This document shows positions 44,402-54,481 of a stretch of DNA of 64,000 nt, in pieces. Under the pieces are notes generated by a model. It worked only from the letters and a program-made list of their open reading frames with translations. It did no database searches and had not been told where the DNA came from. The position numbers and the translations under genes were made by a program. This DNA comes from WHSW01 sp963769945 (lineage in GTDB: Bacteria > Actinomycetota > Thermoleophilia > Solirubrobacterales > 70-9). Location of the stretch: the NCBI GenBank assembly GCA_963769945.1, contig CAVYOA010000008.1, positions 88,525-152,524 of the forward strand, given 5' to 3'. The number at the start of each line of letters is the position of its first letter. The stretch's first letter is position 1.

Positions 44402-46555
44402 ATGACGAGGATTCGCCAGAAGAACGTGACGGCGTCGCAGTGGAGTGCCAACGGGGAGGCGCTCGGCACCGCCGACCTCACCGAGGAAAAGAACAACCCC
44501 TTTGGCGACAACGTCTTCTCGGTTGCGGTGCAAAAGAGCCGCCTCTCCGGCAGCACGTTCAAGAAGCTTCAGTCGACCCTGGCGACCGGCGCGGCGCTCG
44601 ATACAGACCTCGCCGACGAAATTGCCACGGCGATGAAGGAGTGGGCGCTCGAGCGCGGGGCGACGCACTACACCCACGTCTTTCAGCCGCTAACCGGCCT
44701 CACTGCCGAAAAGCACGACTCCTTCTATGACCCCGATCGTGACGGCGGCGCCGTCGCGGAGTTCTCGGGCAAGGAGCTGATCCAGGGCGAGCCCGACGCA
44801 TCCTCCTTTCCCACCGGCGGCATCCGCGCCACGTTCGAGGCCCGCGGCTACACCGCCTGGGATCCGACGAGCCCCGCCTTCATTCTCGAGAACCCCAACG
44901 GCGCGCTGCTTTGCATCCCGACCGCCTTCGCCTCGTGGACGGGCGAGGCTCTCGACGCCAAGATCCCGCTGTTGCGCTCGATGGACGCGCTCTCGAGCTC
45001 GGCGATCCGCGCGCTGAAGCTGCTCGGCGAGACCGACGCGCAGCGCGTCTTCACCACGGTCGGGCCAGAGCAGGAGTACTTCCTGATCGACGAGCAGTAC
45101 TACTACGAACGCCCCGACCTGGTCACGACCGGACGCACCCTGTTCGGCGCCAAGCCGCCCAAGGGCCACGAGCTCGACGACCACTACTTCGGCTCGATTC
45201 CGGAGCGGATCCTCGCCTACATGATGGAGACCGAGACGGAGCTGAGAAAGCTTGGCGTCCCGGTGAAGACCCGCCACAACGAGGTTGCTCCGGGTCAGTA
45301 CGAGATCGCGCCCGTGTTCGAGAACTCCAACGTCGGCTCCGATCATCAGCAGCTGACGATGCAGCTGATGCAGTCGGTAGCGCGCAAGTACGGCCTCGTC
45401 TGCCTGCTGCACGAGAAGCCCTTTGCCGGCGTCAACGGATCGGGCAAGCACAACAACTGGTCGATGAGTACCGATACCGGTCACAACCTGATGGACCCAG
45501 GCGCGACGCCGTCGCAGAACACGAACTTCCTCTTCTTCTGCGCTGCCGTGATCCAGGCCGTCAACAAGCACCAAGGCCTGCTGCGGGCGTCGGTCGCCAA
45601 CATCGGCCAGGACCACCGACTGGGTGCTAACGAGGCGCCGCCGGCGATCATCTCGATCTTCCTCGGCGGTGAGCTCGACAAGGTCTTCAACGCGCTCGAG
45701 TCGGGCACGGGCGACCCCAACACGCCCGATTCCCTGCTCGGACTCGGCACCCCGGTGCTGCCGCCGCTGCCGATGGACGGCGGCGATCGCAACCGCACCT
45801 CGCCGTTTGCCTTCACCGGCAACAAGTTCGAGTTCCGGGCGCTCGGGTCGAGCATGTCGCTCGCCTTCCCCAACACGGTCCTGAACACGATCGTCGCCGA
45901 GGCGATCGACGAGCTCAGCGACCAGCTCGAGGCGAAGGTCGAGAGCGGCACCGATGTCATCGCGGCCACGCTCGAGGTCGTCAAGGACGCCTATTCGGCC
46001 AACAAGGCTGTCTGCTTCGGTGGCGACAACTACGACGAGGCCTGGCATGCAGAGGCCGAGACGCGTGGGCTGAAGAACCTGCGCACGACGCCCGATGCAC
46101 TGCCCGAGGTGATCGCGGCCGACTCGGTGGCCGCGTTTGAGAAGTACAACGTGCTCTCCGAGCGCGAGCTCGAGAGCCGCTTCGAGGTCTGGCTCGAGCA
46201 GTACATCGTCCAGGCCAACATCGAGGCCGAGACAGCGCACGACATCGCCAAGACGATGATCATGCCGGCCACCCTGCGCTATCTCGCCACGGTCGAGGCC
46301 GCCCAGGTCTCAGAGACCGGGATCGGCGGCCAGACCAAGGAGCTCATCGTCGCGCTGGCCTCGGCGATCAGCCGCCTCGAGCTGGCCAACGCCTATCCCG
46401 ACGACACCGAGGGGCTGCAGCTGGCGATCTATGCACGCGACAACCAGCTCGCGGCGATGGCCGAGGTCCGCGAGGTCGTCGACAAGCTCGAGAAGGTCAT
46501 CGCCGACGACCTCTGGCCGCTGCCGAAGTACTCGGAGATTCTGTTCGTGCGCTAG
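44402..46555 (+). CDS. glnN: Glutamine synthetase type III
   Basis: The 717-residue length is diagnostic of GSIII, against ~450 for GSI. AGGAGGA lies upstream of ATG 44402. Conserved GSIII regions include NNPFGDNVF, TVGPEQEYFLID, RHNEVAPGQYEIAPVFE, NVGSDHQQLTMQLM, KPFAGVNGSGKHNNWS and NKFEFRALGSSMS, giving both metal-binding Glu/His sets and the ATP site. It ligates ammonia to glutamate. Regulation by adenylylation as in GSI is not expected, since that loop is absent. Paired hairpins lie 114 bases beyond the stop. Confidence 0.93.
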   Translation: MTRIRQKNVTASQWSANGEALGTADLTEEKNNPFGDNVFSVAVQKSRLSGSTFKKLQSTLATGAALDTDLADEIATAMKEWALERGATHYTHVFQPLTGLTAEKHDSFYDPDRDGGAVAEFSGKELIQGEPDASSFPTGGIRATFEARGYTAWDPTSPAFILENPNGALLCIPTAFASWTGEALDAKIPLLRSMDALSSSAIRALKLLGETDAQRVFTTVGPEQEYFLIDEQYYYERPDLVTTGRTLFGAKPPKGHELDDHYFGSIPERILAYMMETETELRKLGVPVKTRHNEVAPGQYEIAPVFENSNVGSDHQQLTMQLMQSVARKYGLVCLLHEKPFAGVNGSGKHNNWSMSTDTGHNLMDPGATPSQNTNFLFFCAAVIQAVNKHQGLLRASVANIGQDHRLGANEAPPAIISIFLGGELDKVFNALESGTGDPNTPDSLLGLGTPVLPPLPMDGGDRNRTSPFAFTGNKFEFRALGSSMSLAFPNTVLNTIVAEAIDELSDQLEAKVESGTDVIAATLEVVKDAYSANKAVCFGGDNYDEAWHAEAETRGLKNLRTTPDALPEVIAADSVAAFEKYNVLSERELESRFEVWLEQYIVQANIEAETAHDIAKTMIMPATLRYLATVEAAQVSETGIGGQTKELIVALASAISRLELANAYPDDTEGLQLAIYARDNQLAAMAEVREVVDKLEKVIADDLWPLPKYSEILFVR

Positions 46556-46668
46556 GGCTTGGCGGGTCGCGTCGGTGCCCTGCTTAGTTCGGGCTTTTGC
46601 TGGACTGCGGGCGTTTTCTTGCTGGGTAAGGGTGGGCGGTTCGCACGCGCGCAGGTTTCTCTTGCACG

Positions 46669-46775
46669 TGTGGAGGTTGGGGAACGACTGTCGTTCCTGG
46701 ATCTCCACAGAGCGAGCGAGCTGACCCTGCGATTTGTGGAGATCTATTCACGACAGTCGTGAACGGATCTCCACA
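46669..46775. repeat. Two matched 41-nt hairpins
   Basis: Two inverted repeats of exactly 41 nt (46669-46709 and 46735-46775) are separated by 25 nt. Both have outer arms TGTGGAG/CTCCACA and a centre ACGAC-N-GTCGT. The second pairs 10 + 8 bp with one-base loop, and the first pairs 7 + 8 bp. No T-rich tail follows, so they are not classic intrinsic terminators. Possibilities are a REP-like mobile palindrome pair, a protein-binding site or a 3' RNA stabiliser of glnN. The remainder of this 300-bp gap shows nothing else. Confidence 0.75.
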
Positions 46776-46859
46776 CGCCTGGCGAGAATCGGCCTCGCCC
46801 CTTCGCAGCCAACTCACCCAGCCTCCTCTGACCACCCGGCCGCGCAATACTCAACTGCC

Positions 46860-47315
46860 ATGGGAATGCTCGATGTCGTCGATCGCACGTGGCCGGTCCT
46901 GCACCGGTTGATGGGCGCACACACTGCGATCTACCGAGCGACCGGGGGTGCGATCGGCTCGGGGTTTCCCGGCTCGACGGCGAAGATCCTGCTGCTCGAT
47001 CACGTCGGTGCGAAGAGCGGCACGAAACGCACTTCGCCCCTGCTCTACATCCCGGCGGGCGACGCCGGGGACGTCGCGATCATCGCCTCCAAGGGCGGTC
47101 ATCCCAAGAGCCCCGCCTGGTACCACAACCTCAAGGCGAACCCGGATACCACGATCCAGATCGGCCGCGAGAAGCGCGCCGTGCGAGCACGTGAGGCGAT
47201 CGGCGACGAGCGCGATCGCCTTTTCGCCGAGGCCGAACGCAGCTATTCGGGGTATTCCGACTACGCCGAGCGCACCGAGCGCACGATCCCGGTGATCGTG
47301 CTCGAGCGCCCCTAA
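46860..47315 (+). CDS. Deazaflavin (F420)-dependent nitroreductase family protein
   Basis: The 151-residue protein is read from ATG 46860. The split-barrel DDN fold is shown by KILLLDHVGAKSGTKRTSPLLY, IIASKGGHPKSPAWYHNLKANPDTTIQIG and the terminal PVIVLER. The cofactor in this family is F420, supporting an actinobacterial host. It may reduce quinones or nitro compounds; the substrate is unknown. It meets the M14 peptidase gene tail to tail with a four-base overlap. Confidence 0.88.
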   Translation: MGMLDVVDRTWPVLHRLMGAHTAIYRATGGAIGSGFPGSTAKILLLDHVGAKSGTKRTSPLLYIPAGDAGDVAIIASKGGHPKSPAWYHNLKANPDTTIQIGREKRAVRAREAIGDERDRLFAEAERSYSGYSDYAERTERTIPVIVLERP

Positions 47316-48088
47316 CCGGGCTCGGCGATCTCCCCCACCGCCGCCGCATGCCGGCGCACCTCAGCGCGACTGATCGCCTGCGCTCCGAACTCGACCACGA
47401 ACGCCCGCTGCTTCAGCACGTGGCCCTGGTAGCCCGTCGCACTCCCCGGCGGTGACGCAAAGCAGTCGTCGGCCGCCAAGCCCGAAAGCCGCGCGTAGCG
47501 CAAGGCCACCCTGCGGCCTCGCCGGTCGCACGGGATCAGCGTGTTGGCGAACGGCTGGTGGTAGTAGATCGTGATCTCGGGGCGAAGCCGGCGCAGGAAC
47601 CGCCGCAGGCCTCGCGCTTCGGGCTCGGAGACCGGGCGCGGGCCCGAGTAGTAGCCGCTCGTCGGCGGGATCGGGCGCCAGTTCCAGGCGAAGTTGCGGT
47701 TGAGATCGACGCCGTGGGCGTTGCCGCGCGAGCCCGCCGCAACGCCGTCGGGGTTGACGGTCTCGATCGTCCACAGCGCGACGTTGTCGAGGCGCTGGCC
47801 GATGTGTCGTCGCAGCCGCCCGACGACGCGATGGCCTTCGGTCTCGTCGCCGTGGATCGAGCCGACGACCAGCACCGCTCGCTGACTCGACGGGTCGCCG
47901 CTGACGCGGGCGACGATCGGCTCGCCGCGAACCGACTCAGCGACCGGTTGCGAAGCAGCGCCGCCGGCAAACGCCGTCGCCGCGAGCGTGGCTACTGCGG
48001 CGAGCGTTCCGATGTCGCGCCGGCCTCTGCGGCGGTGCGCTCGGCCTCCTCGAGGCGGCGCTCGACGAGGTCGAGCCCCGCACTCCAA
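47312..48088 (-). CDS. M14-type zinc carboxypeptidase/murein peptide amidase-like protein
   Basis: The conserved part covers ~220 residues: VVGSIHGDETEG (zinc His and Glu), NPDGVAAGSRGNAHGVDLNRNF, IYYHQPF (zinc His) and VVEFGAQ (catalytic Glu), as in MpaA-like M14 enzymes that cut murein-peptide bonds. A hydrophobic segment (IGTLAAVATLAATAFAGGA) is a probable signal sequence. No ATG or GTG precedes it in frame. TTG 48088, inside the end of the M3 peptidase gene, is the nearest formal start, so the true 5' end is unclear and may be affected by a missing base pair of sequence. Confidence 0.6.
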   Translation of the reverse strand: MECGARPRRAPPRGGRAHRRRGRRDIGTLAAVATLAATAFAGGAASQPVAESVRGEPIVARVSGDPSSQRAVLVVGSIHGDETEGHRVVGRLRRHIGQRLDNVALWTIETVNPDGVAAGSRGNAHGVDLNRNFAWNWRPIPPTSGYYSGPRPVSEPEARGLRRFLRRLRPEITIYYHQPFANTLIPCDRRGRRVALRYARLSGLAADDCFASPPGSATGYQGHVLKQRAFVVEFGAQAISRAEVRRHAAAVGEIAEPG

Positions 48089-49831
48089 AAGCCCGGGTCG
48101 GTGAGGTCGACGCCGACGATCTCCCCCAGCTCCTCGGGCGGCATCGACCCGCCGGCCCGAAGCAGCTCGAGGTAGGACTCGACGAAGCTCTCGCCCTGCT
48201 CCTCGTAGCGGCGGTAGACCGAGAGCGCGAGCAGGTTGCCGTAGGCGTAGGCGTAGACGTAACCCGGCGTCTCGATGAAATGCGGCACGTAGGACCACCA
48301 CGACCCGTAGTCGTCGGAGACGTCGACCGAGTCGCCGAGCAGGTCCTGCTGGGTCTCGAGCCAGGCACTTCGAAACGCCTCAACCGAGAGCTCGCCGCTG
48401 TCGCGGCGTTCGCCGTGGACGCGATGTTCGAAGCGGTTCATCGCCACCTGGCGAAAGATCGCCGCGACCGCGCCGTCGAGCGAGTCGGCCAGCAGCGAGA
48501 GTCGTGCCGAGGCGTCGGGGGCGTCGCCGAGCATGCGCCCGAGCACGATCGACTCGCCGAAGATCGATGCCGTCTCGGCCACGGTCAGCGGCGTCGCGAA
48601 CTCGAACACGCCCTTGGGCCGCGCCAGCGCGGCGTGGACCCCGTGGCCGAGCTCGTGGGCCATGATCAGGGCGTCGCCCGGGCGCGAGGTGTAGTTGAGC
48701 ATCACGTAGGGATGAGCCGAGGGCACCGCGTAGGAGCAAAAGGCGCCGCCGCGCTTGCCCGGCGCCGGCGGCGCGTCGATGTAGCGGCCGCTGAAGAACT
48801 CGGCCGCGACCTCGCCGAGCTCGGCCGAGAAGCCCGAGTAGCAGTCGAGCACGAGCTCGCGGGCGTCGCCGTAGCTGATTCGCTGCTCGGTCTCGGCCAC
48901 CGGCGCCATGCGGTCGTAGTGGCCGAGCCGGTCGAGCCCCAGCAGCTTCGCCTTCAGCCGATACCAGCGCCGAGCCACCTCGTAACGGCCGACGACCGCC
49001 TCGATCAGCGCCTCGACCGACTCGTCGGAGGCCTCGTTGGAGAGGTTTCGCGAGGCGAGCCAGTGCTCGTAGCTGCGCAGGCGGTCCTTGGTCGCCTTGT
49101 CGGCAAGCAGCGTGTTGAAGACGAAGGCGCGGGTGCGAAGCCCGGGCTCGAGCGCCGCGGTGACGGCGTCGGCGGTCGTTGCCCGCAGCTCACGGTCGGG
49201 CGAGTGCAGATTCGCAAGCGCCTCCATCAGCTGCACGGGCTCGTCGGCGTCGGGCACATCGACCGTGATCGCCGAGGTGAGCTCGGTGAACAGCCGCCCG
49301 AAGGCCGAGCGGCCGGTGACCGCGGTCTCGGTCAGGATCTTCTCCTCCGGCTCGGAGAGCTGGTGGGGGCGGTAGCGGCGCAGCGTGCGCAGGTGGTGGC
49401 GACAGAAGGCGAGCTCGTCGGACTCGCAGCAGCGCCTCGGCGCGATCGTCGTCGAGCTCGTTCCATTCGAGGTCGAAGAACAGCAGCGCCGTCTGCAGGG
49501 CCGCCCCGCGCTCGGAGATCTCCTGCAACAGCGCTCCGCGCTCGGGGTCCTGGGTGTCGACGGCGAAGGCGAGCGAGGCGTAGGTGGCGGCGCGACCGAT
49601 CCCATCCGAGAGGTCCTCGAGCTCGTGCATGGCCGCCGCGAAGGCCGGCGCATCGAGGTCTGCGACCTTGCCGCGATAGGCCTCGGCGAAGCTGTCCGCG
49701 CGTTGCTGGGCATCGTCGAGCAGCTCGAGCGCCCGCTCTTTTCCGCCGCCCTCGACCAGCGGCTCGAGATCCCAGCGGGCCTCGGCGAGTTCGGCATCGG
49801 TCGTCGTCTGCGGCGGTGAGTCTGTCGTCAT
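47992..49831 (-). pseudogene. M3-family oligoendopeptidase F-like metallopeptidase, frameshifted
   Basis: ATG 49831 begins the N-terminal part (WDLEPLVEGGGKERALELL to RAEALLR) and the frame changes at ~49426. The rest continues from ESDELAFCRHHL in another frame. The zinc motif is MAHELGHGVHAAL (HExxH), followed by the distal Glu in FGESIVLG and a late Tyr/His region (FIETPGYVYAYAYG). The order and ~610-residue length are normal for PepF. Restoring GC at GCG (GC to GCGC) joins both parts exactly, so a sequence error is likely. It cleaves peptides in the cytoplasm. Confidence 0.78.
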
Positions 49832-49877
49832 CGACCTACACGATAGGAACTGTGAACAGCGGCCGATCCACCCCGCG

Positions 49878-50675
49878 ATGAAGCTCGTCTCATGGAATGT
49901 CGCGGGCAGGGTCGTGAAGCTCGAGCGCCAGGCGGCGGCGCTCGAGCGCCAGCAGCCCGACCTCGTCTGCCTGCAGGAGGTCCGGCCCTCGACCTTGCAG
50001 CCGTGGCGCGCCGCCTGTGCGCAGATGGGGCTTGCCCACTTCGCCGAATCGTCGGCGGTGATGGGCAAGCGGCGGCTGCTCTGCGCGACCGCCAGCCGCT
50101 GGCCGTTGCGAGCGCTGGCAGCGGTCGGCGCCCCGTACCCCGAGCGCGTCGTCTCGGTCGTCGTTGAGACGCCGGCGGGAGAGCTCGAGCTGCACAACAC
50201 CCACGTCCCCCCGGCGCCCTCGAACGGGCTGATCAAGGTGGAGACGCTGGAGGCGATCTACTTCGCCCTCGCCCGCCCCAGCGATCGCCATCGCATTCTC
50301 TGCGGCGACCTCAACGTGCCGCGGCTGGAGACCGAGGAGGGCGAGGTGATCACCTTCGCCGACAATCACCCCGACCAGCTTCAGCGCTGGGATCGCGCCG
50401 AGCGCTGCCTGCTCACCGAGCTTGTCGAATGGGACCTGCGCGACTGCTTTCGCCGCGTCCACGGCTACCAGCGGCGCGACGTCTCCTGGGTGATGAACAC
50501 GCGGTCGGCGCGCAAGGCCGGCCATCGCCTCGACCACATCCTCGCTTCCGACGGCCTTGGCCTGGTCGATTGCGACTATCACCACGAGTGGCGCGACGCC
50601 GGGCTCTCCGATCACTCTGCGATGGAGGCGATCTTCGCGCCGAAACGCCTGCCTCAGCCCTCGCCGTCGAAGTAA
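49878..50675 (+). CDS. Endonuclease/exonuclease/phosphatase-family protein
   Basis: The 265-residue protein starts at ATG 49878. EEP motifs appear in order: LVSWNVAGR, VCLQEVR (metal Glu), HNTHVPP, ILCGDLNVPR, RLDHILAS and LSDHSAMEA. This is the exodeoxyribonuclease III-like fold, and all catalytic residues are present. The substrate could be DNA or a phosphoester. The style fits the actinobacterial ExoIII-like/EEP group and not housekeeping XthA, whose identity is not certain here. Its 3' end overlaps the convergent cupin by 22 bases. Confidence 0.83.
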   Translation: MKLVSWNVAGRVVKLERQAAALERQQPDLVCLQEVRPSTLQPWRAACAQMGLAHFAESSAVMGKRRLLCATASRWPLRALAAVGAPYPERVVSVVVETPAGELELHNTHVPPAPSNGLIKVETLEAIYFALARPSDRHRILCGDLNVPRLETEEGEVITFADNHPDQLQRWDRAERCLLTELVEWDLRDCFRRVHGYQRRDVSWVMNTRSARKAGHRLDHILASDGLGLVDCDYHHEWRDAGLSDHSAMEAIFAPKRLPQPSPSK

Positions 50676-51142
50676 TCGACCGCGCTCGAGCGGCGCACGA
50701 TCACATCATCTGCCTTGTTGCCGGTCCAGACTGCGATCTTGTCGCTGTCGGGATAGACCGTTGCCGCCGGATGCATGACGGTCGAGTACATCAGCACCCG
50801 CGCCGTCGTCTCGCTGTCGTTTCGGATCTGGTGGGCGCCCTCGGGGCCGGTTGAAAACATGACCAGATCCATCGGCTCGAGCTCGTGCACGCCCTCGGGG
50901 TCGCGGACGCTGGGGGTGCCATCGAGCACCAGCAGCCACTCCTCCTCGGCGTATTCGTAGTGATAGGGGCACAGCGCCTCGCCCGGCGGCAGCTCATAGA
51001 GGCTGGTGCCAAGCTGCTTGGCCTCCAGCGACGGGCCGAACCTTGCCATCAGGCCGCGAAAGCCCTCCGGGTCTTCGGGGTCGGGCTTGCACTCGGCGGT
51101 AGCGACGTTCACGCGCTTGATCTTCGGGCCTCCCTCTCTCAT
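50654..51142 (-). CDS. Cupin-domain protein
   Basis: The 162-residue protein is read from ATG 51142; GTG 51157 is also open. The double-stranded beta-helix motif shows LPPGEALCPYHYEYAEEEWLLVLDG and a second block DLVMFSTGPEGAHQIRN, with metal-type His/Glu residues. It is a single conserved barrel of the type often acting on sugars or small acids. No catalytic role can be assigned. It lies downstream of the zinc-ribbon gene, from which it is separated by an intrinsic terminator. Confidence 0.8.
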   Translation of the reverse strand: MREGGPKIKRVNVATAECKPDPEDPEGFRGLMARFGPSLEAKQLGTSLYELPPGEALCPYHYEYAEEEWLLVLDGTPSVRDPEGVHELEPMDLVMFSTGPEGAHQIRNDSETTARVLMYSTVMHPAATVYPDSDKIAVWTGNKADDVIVRRSSAVDYFDGEG

Positions 51143-51166
51143 CGTGACCACCGTCACCGTATGGCA

Positions 51167-51195
51167 AAGAAAAGGCCCGCCGAGTTGGCGGGCCT
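51167..51195 (-). terminator. Rho-independent terminator after the zinc-ribbon gene
   Basis: A perfect 9-bp stem AGGCCCGCC/GGCGGGCCT with a five-base loop (51173-51195) is followed on the minus strand by a T-rich run (TTTTCTTTG). It lies 31 bases beyond the stop of the zinc-ribbon gene and before the cupin start, so it would end transcripts coming from the helicase/zinc-ribbon side. Confidence 0.78.
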
Positions 51196-51226
51196 GATCA
51201 AAAACGTCCGATTTTGCGCGATGAAG

Positions 51227-51634
51227 CTAAGCGGCCTTCGTCTCCTCGCCGCCCTCGAGGCGGCGGCGGGCCTTGAGCACCGCCGGGACCGAGCAGCGCA
51301 CGACCTTGGCGATCTCGCCGTTGGGGCGGTCGGGATCGCGGTCGATCTCGAACTCGATCAGGGCCTGGGTGCGCAGCTTGGCGCGATCCTCGAGGCTCTT
51401 GCCGGTGCCGTGCTTGGCATCGGCGTCCTCGGTTGCGAGGGCGCGGCGACACGACAGGCAATGCGCGACGCCGCCCTTCTTCACCCAACCCGCGGGCGGC
51501 CCGCGACGCTCGTGTCCGGGCATCCAGGTCGAGATCACGCCGCAGCGGGCGCAGTGGGTCTCGACGGGTGCTCCACGTCTACGAGTGGGCTTGGTGAGAA
51601 CGCGATGAGAGCCGGTATCGGCGGCTGACGGCAT
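51227..51634 (-). CDS. Zinc-ribbon plus helix-turn-helix-like protein
   Basis: The 135-residue protein is read from ATG 51634 with AAGGAG upstream. Residues ~25-65 hold a CxxC...CxxC ribbon (HCARCGVISTW and HCLSCRRAL). The C-terminal ~45 residues (RPNGEIAKVVRCSVPAVLKARRRLE) resemble a helix-turn-helix that reads promoter DNA. It may be a small transcriptional regulator. It follows the DEAD-box helicase in the same direction, with a structured leader (51635-51738) very like that of the helicase, so the two are probably controlled by the same signal. Confidence 0.6.
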   Translation of the reverse strand: MPSAADTGSHRVLTKPTRRRGAPVETHCARCGVISTWMPGHERRGPPAGWVKKGGVAHCLSCRRALATEDADAKHGTGKSLEDRAKLRTQALIEFEIDRDPDRPNGEIAKVVRCSVPAVLKARRRLEGGEETKAA

Positions 51635-51738
51635 TGACGACTCCTTGTGAGGCGATGAAAGTCCGAGGACCCCGACAGGCACTCACAGGCGCACGACGGA
51701 ACGAACTCGGGGGTCACGGGACGCGACCCGGGAACCAC
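51635..51738 (-). promoter_or_regulatory. Structured 5' leader of the zinc-ribbon gene
   Basis: On the minus strand the leader contains GTCGCGTC, GTTCGTTCCGT and GTGAGTGCC, ending with CCTCACAAGGAG just before the start, so GTGAG can pair with CTCAC next to the ribosome site. The helicase leader has the same order of elements. An AT-rich stretch at 51735-51780 upstream is a probable promoter. This fits a cis-acting RNA that controls ribosome access, but no known RNA class is assigned. Confidence 0.5.
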
Positions 51739-51779
51739 TTAATCTAGCAAATCGACGACTTAGTAACTTGAGTTACATG

Positions 51780-53012
<1,233 letters not shown>

Positions 53013-53125
53013 TCGTGCAACTCCTATGTGAGTGGGTGGGAATCCTGAGACCCGGACGCACTCACGTGCACGGAAGAAACGGAACTCCTCGGACGCCAGA
53101 AGGGCAGCCCGACGCGACGAAGGTA
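53013..53125 (-). promoter_or_regulatory. Structured 5' leader of the DEAD-box helicase
   Basis: The minus-strand leader has GAGGAGTTCCG, TTCCGTGCAC, then GTGAGTG pairing perfectly with CACTCAC (seven base pairs) across about 25 bases. The sequence CACTCACATAGGAG places the ribosome site directly behind the stem. The layout and several words match the leader of the zinc-ribbon gene 1.3 kb away. The rest of the 53126-53279 gap up to the divergent DUF2294 gene shows no other feature. Confidence 0.5.
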
Positions 53126-53279
53126 GCAGGTTGCCTCGAAATCGCTGGATTTCGAGGAAATTTCCGTTGCACCCGTGTTCACCGGTAAGCTTGACGCACC
53201 GCCGGCTGGGCCTTCGACCTACTCCTCCGCCCTGCACAGATCCCGGCCTCACCCGAGGAGAAGGGAAGAGGGTTTGCCA

Positions 53280-53651
53280 ATGAGCGACCAAGCGACCGCG
53301 CCCAATAGTTCCTCCGTAGTCGGAGAAGAGATCGCGAGGTCACTGAGCTCGATCTGGCAACGCCGCTCCGGCACCCGCCCAAGCGCCGCCTCGGCCGAGA
53401 TCGCAAACGACGTCGTCAAGTGCGTGATGGAAGGTGCTGTCGGCAACCCGCCCCAAGAACCGGCCGAGGGCGAAGCGGCTCACGACGGGCGCATCGCCTC
53501 CCCCGACTCGCGCGAGTACCGCCAGGAGGCGGTCACCACCGTCGCCAAGCTGACCAAGCGCAAGGTCAAAGCCTTCGTCCCCAAGCGCGACAAGAAGACC
53601 GGCGCCGCGACCGAGACCTTCATCCTTGAGGCCAAGCGCGTCAACTACTAG
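53280..53651 (+). CDS. DUF2294 (YbcI-like) protein
   Basis: The 123-residue protein is read from ATG 53280. The segment VGEEIARSLSSIWQRRSG followed by IANDVVKCVMEGA, and REYRQEAVTTVAKLTKRKVKAFVPKRDKKTG, fits the DUF2294/YbcI pattern of two conserved blocks. The family was once linked to sodium-translocating decarboxylases, but its function is unknown. A GYD-domain gene follows after eight bases, so they are likely co-transcribed. Confidence 0.55.
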   Translation: MSDQATAPNSSSVVGEEIARSLSSIWQRRSGTRPSAASAEIANDVVKCVMEGAVGNPPQEPAEGEAAHDGRIASPDSREYRQEAVTTVAKLTKRKVKAFVPKRDKKTGAATETFILEAKRVNY

Positions 53652-53659
53652 GAGCGTCG

Positions 53660-53986
53660 ATGCCGCTCTATCTGTCGAAGTTCAGCTACACGCCCGAGAC
53701 TTGGGCGAAGCTGATCGGTAACCCTGAAGACCGCCGACAGGCTGCGCAGTCCTACATCGAGTCGGTCGACGGCAAGCTTCATGGCTTTTGGTACGCCTTC
53801 GGCGAGCACGACGGCTACACGCTGTGGGAGGCGCCTGACAACGTCTCGATGGCCGCGGTTGCGCTGGCGATCGGCAGCGGCGGCGCACTCAGCTCGATCG
53901 AGACGACGGTCCTCGTGAGCGTCGAGGAAACGATCGACGCCTTGAAGAAGGCCGAGCAGATCCAGTACAAGCCGCCCGGCGCTTAG
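53660..53986 (+). CDS. GYD-domain protein
   Basis: The 108-residue protein starts at ATG 53660 with AGGAG nearby. It has the ferredoxin-like GYD fold (LYLSKFSYTPETWAKLI, GKLHGFWYAFGEHDGYTLWEAPD, VAIGSGGALSS), which occurs widely without a proven activity. It is co-directional with the DUF2294 gene. An AT-rich hairpin (54042-54064) lies between it and the convergent VOC gene. Confidence 0.82.
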   Translation: MPLYLSKFSYTPETWAKLIGNPEDRRQAAQSYIESVDGKLHGFWYAFGEHDGYTLWEAPDNVSMAAVALAIGSGGALSSIETTVLVSVEETIDALKKAEQIQYKPPGA

Positions 53987-54041
53987 CCGGGTTCGACGGA
54001 TGCGACGAGGGCTAGGCGTCGCCAGGCAAGGACGCAGGGAG

Positions 54042-54064
54042 CCTGAATAGCAGCGCTATTTAGG
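54042..54064. terminator. Hairpin between convergent genes
   Basis: CCTGAATAGC and GCTATTTAGG form a ten-base stem with one wobble pair and a three-base loop. It lies between the stops of the GYD and VOC genes and overlaps the end of the latter. It may end transcription from both sides. There is no long T run, so this is tentative. Confidence 0.4.
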
Positions 54065-54434
54065 CGACTGAGGACGCCGCATGGCGGCGATCTGGGCCCG
54101 TCGCCGCCAGGGCGAAGGGGCTTCCCTCGGAGTCCTTGCATATCGACCAGCGCTGGCCCAGGTGCACGATCGCGCCGCCGAGCTCGGTGACGCGATCGAG
54201 CGCAGTGTCCATGTCGTCGACCTCGAAGTAGGGCAGCGAGAAAGAGTCGCCGGGGCCGCGGCCGCGTTCGTGGACGCCGACCGCGACGGTGTCTCGGTCG
54301 TGGGTCTGCCAGCCGGCGCCCTGTCCGTCGCTGCGTGGCTCGAGCTCGGCGCCCAGCACCCCCGACCAAAAGCGCCGTGCCCGCTCGGGGTCGTCGGCTG
54401 GGAACTCGACCAGTGAGGGGCGCGCGTCGGGCAT
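54060..54434 (-). CDS. VOC-family protein (glyoxalase fold)
   Basis: The 124-residue protein is read from ATG 54434. It shows the beta-alpha-beta-beta-beta unit with VEFPADDPERARRFWSGVLGAEL, then YFEVDDMDTALDRVTELGGAI and the terminal GSPFALAA. Metal residues are not clearly complete. The family covers dioxygenases, glyoxalase I and resistance proteins, and none can be chosen here. It converges with the GYD gene and is divergent from TypA. Confidence 0.8.
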   Translation of the reverse strand: MPDARPSLVEFPADDPERARRFWSGVLGAELEPRSDGQGAGWQTHDRDTVAVGVHERGRGPGDSFSLPYFEVDDMDTALDRVTELGGAIVHLGQRWSICKDSEGSPFALAATGPDRRHAASSVA

Positions 54435-54481
54435 CGGCCGAGCATAGGTCGTAAGAGCCCCTGTCACACTCGTCGGCCGCC

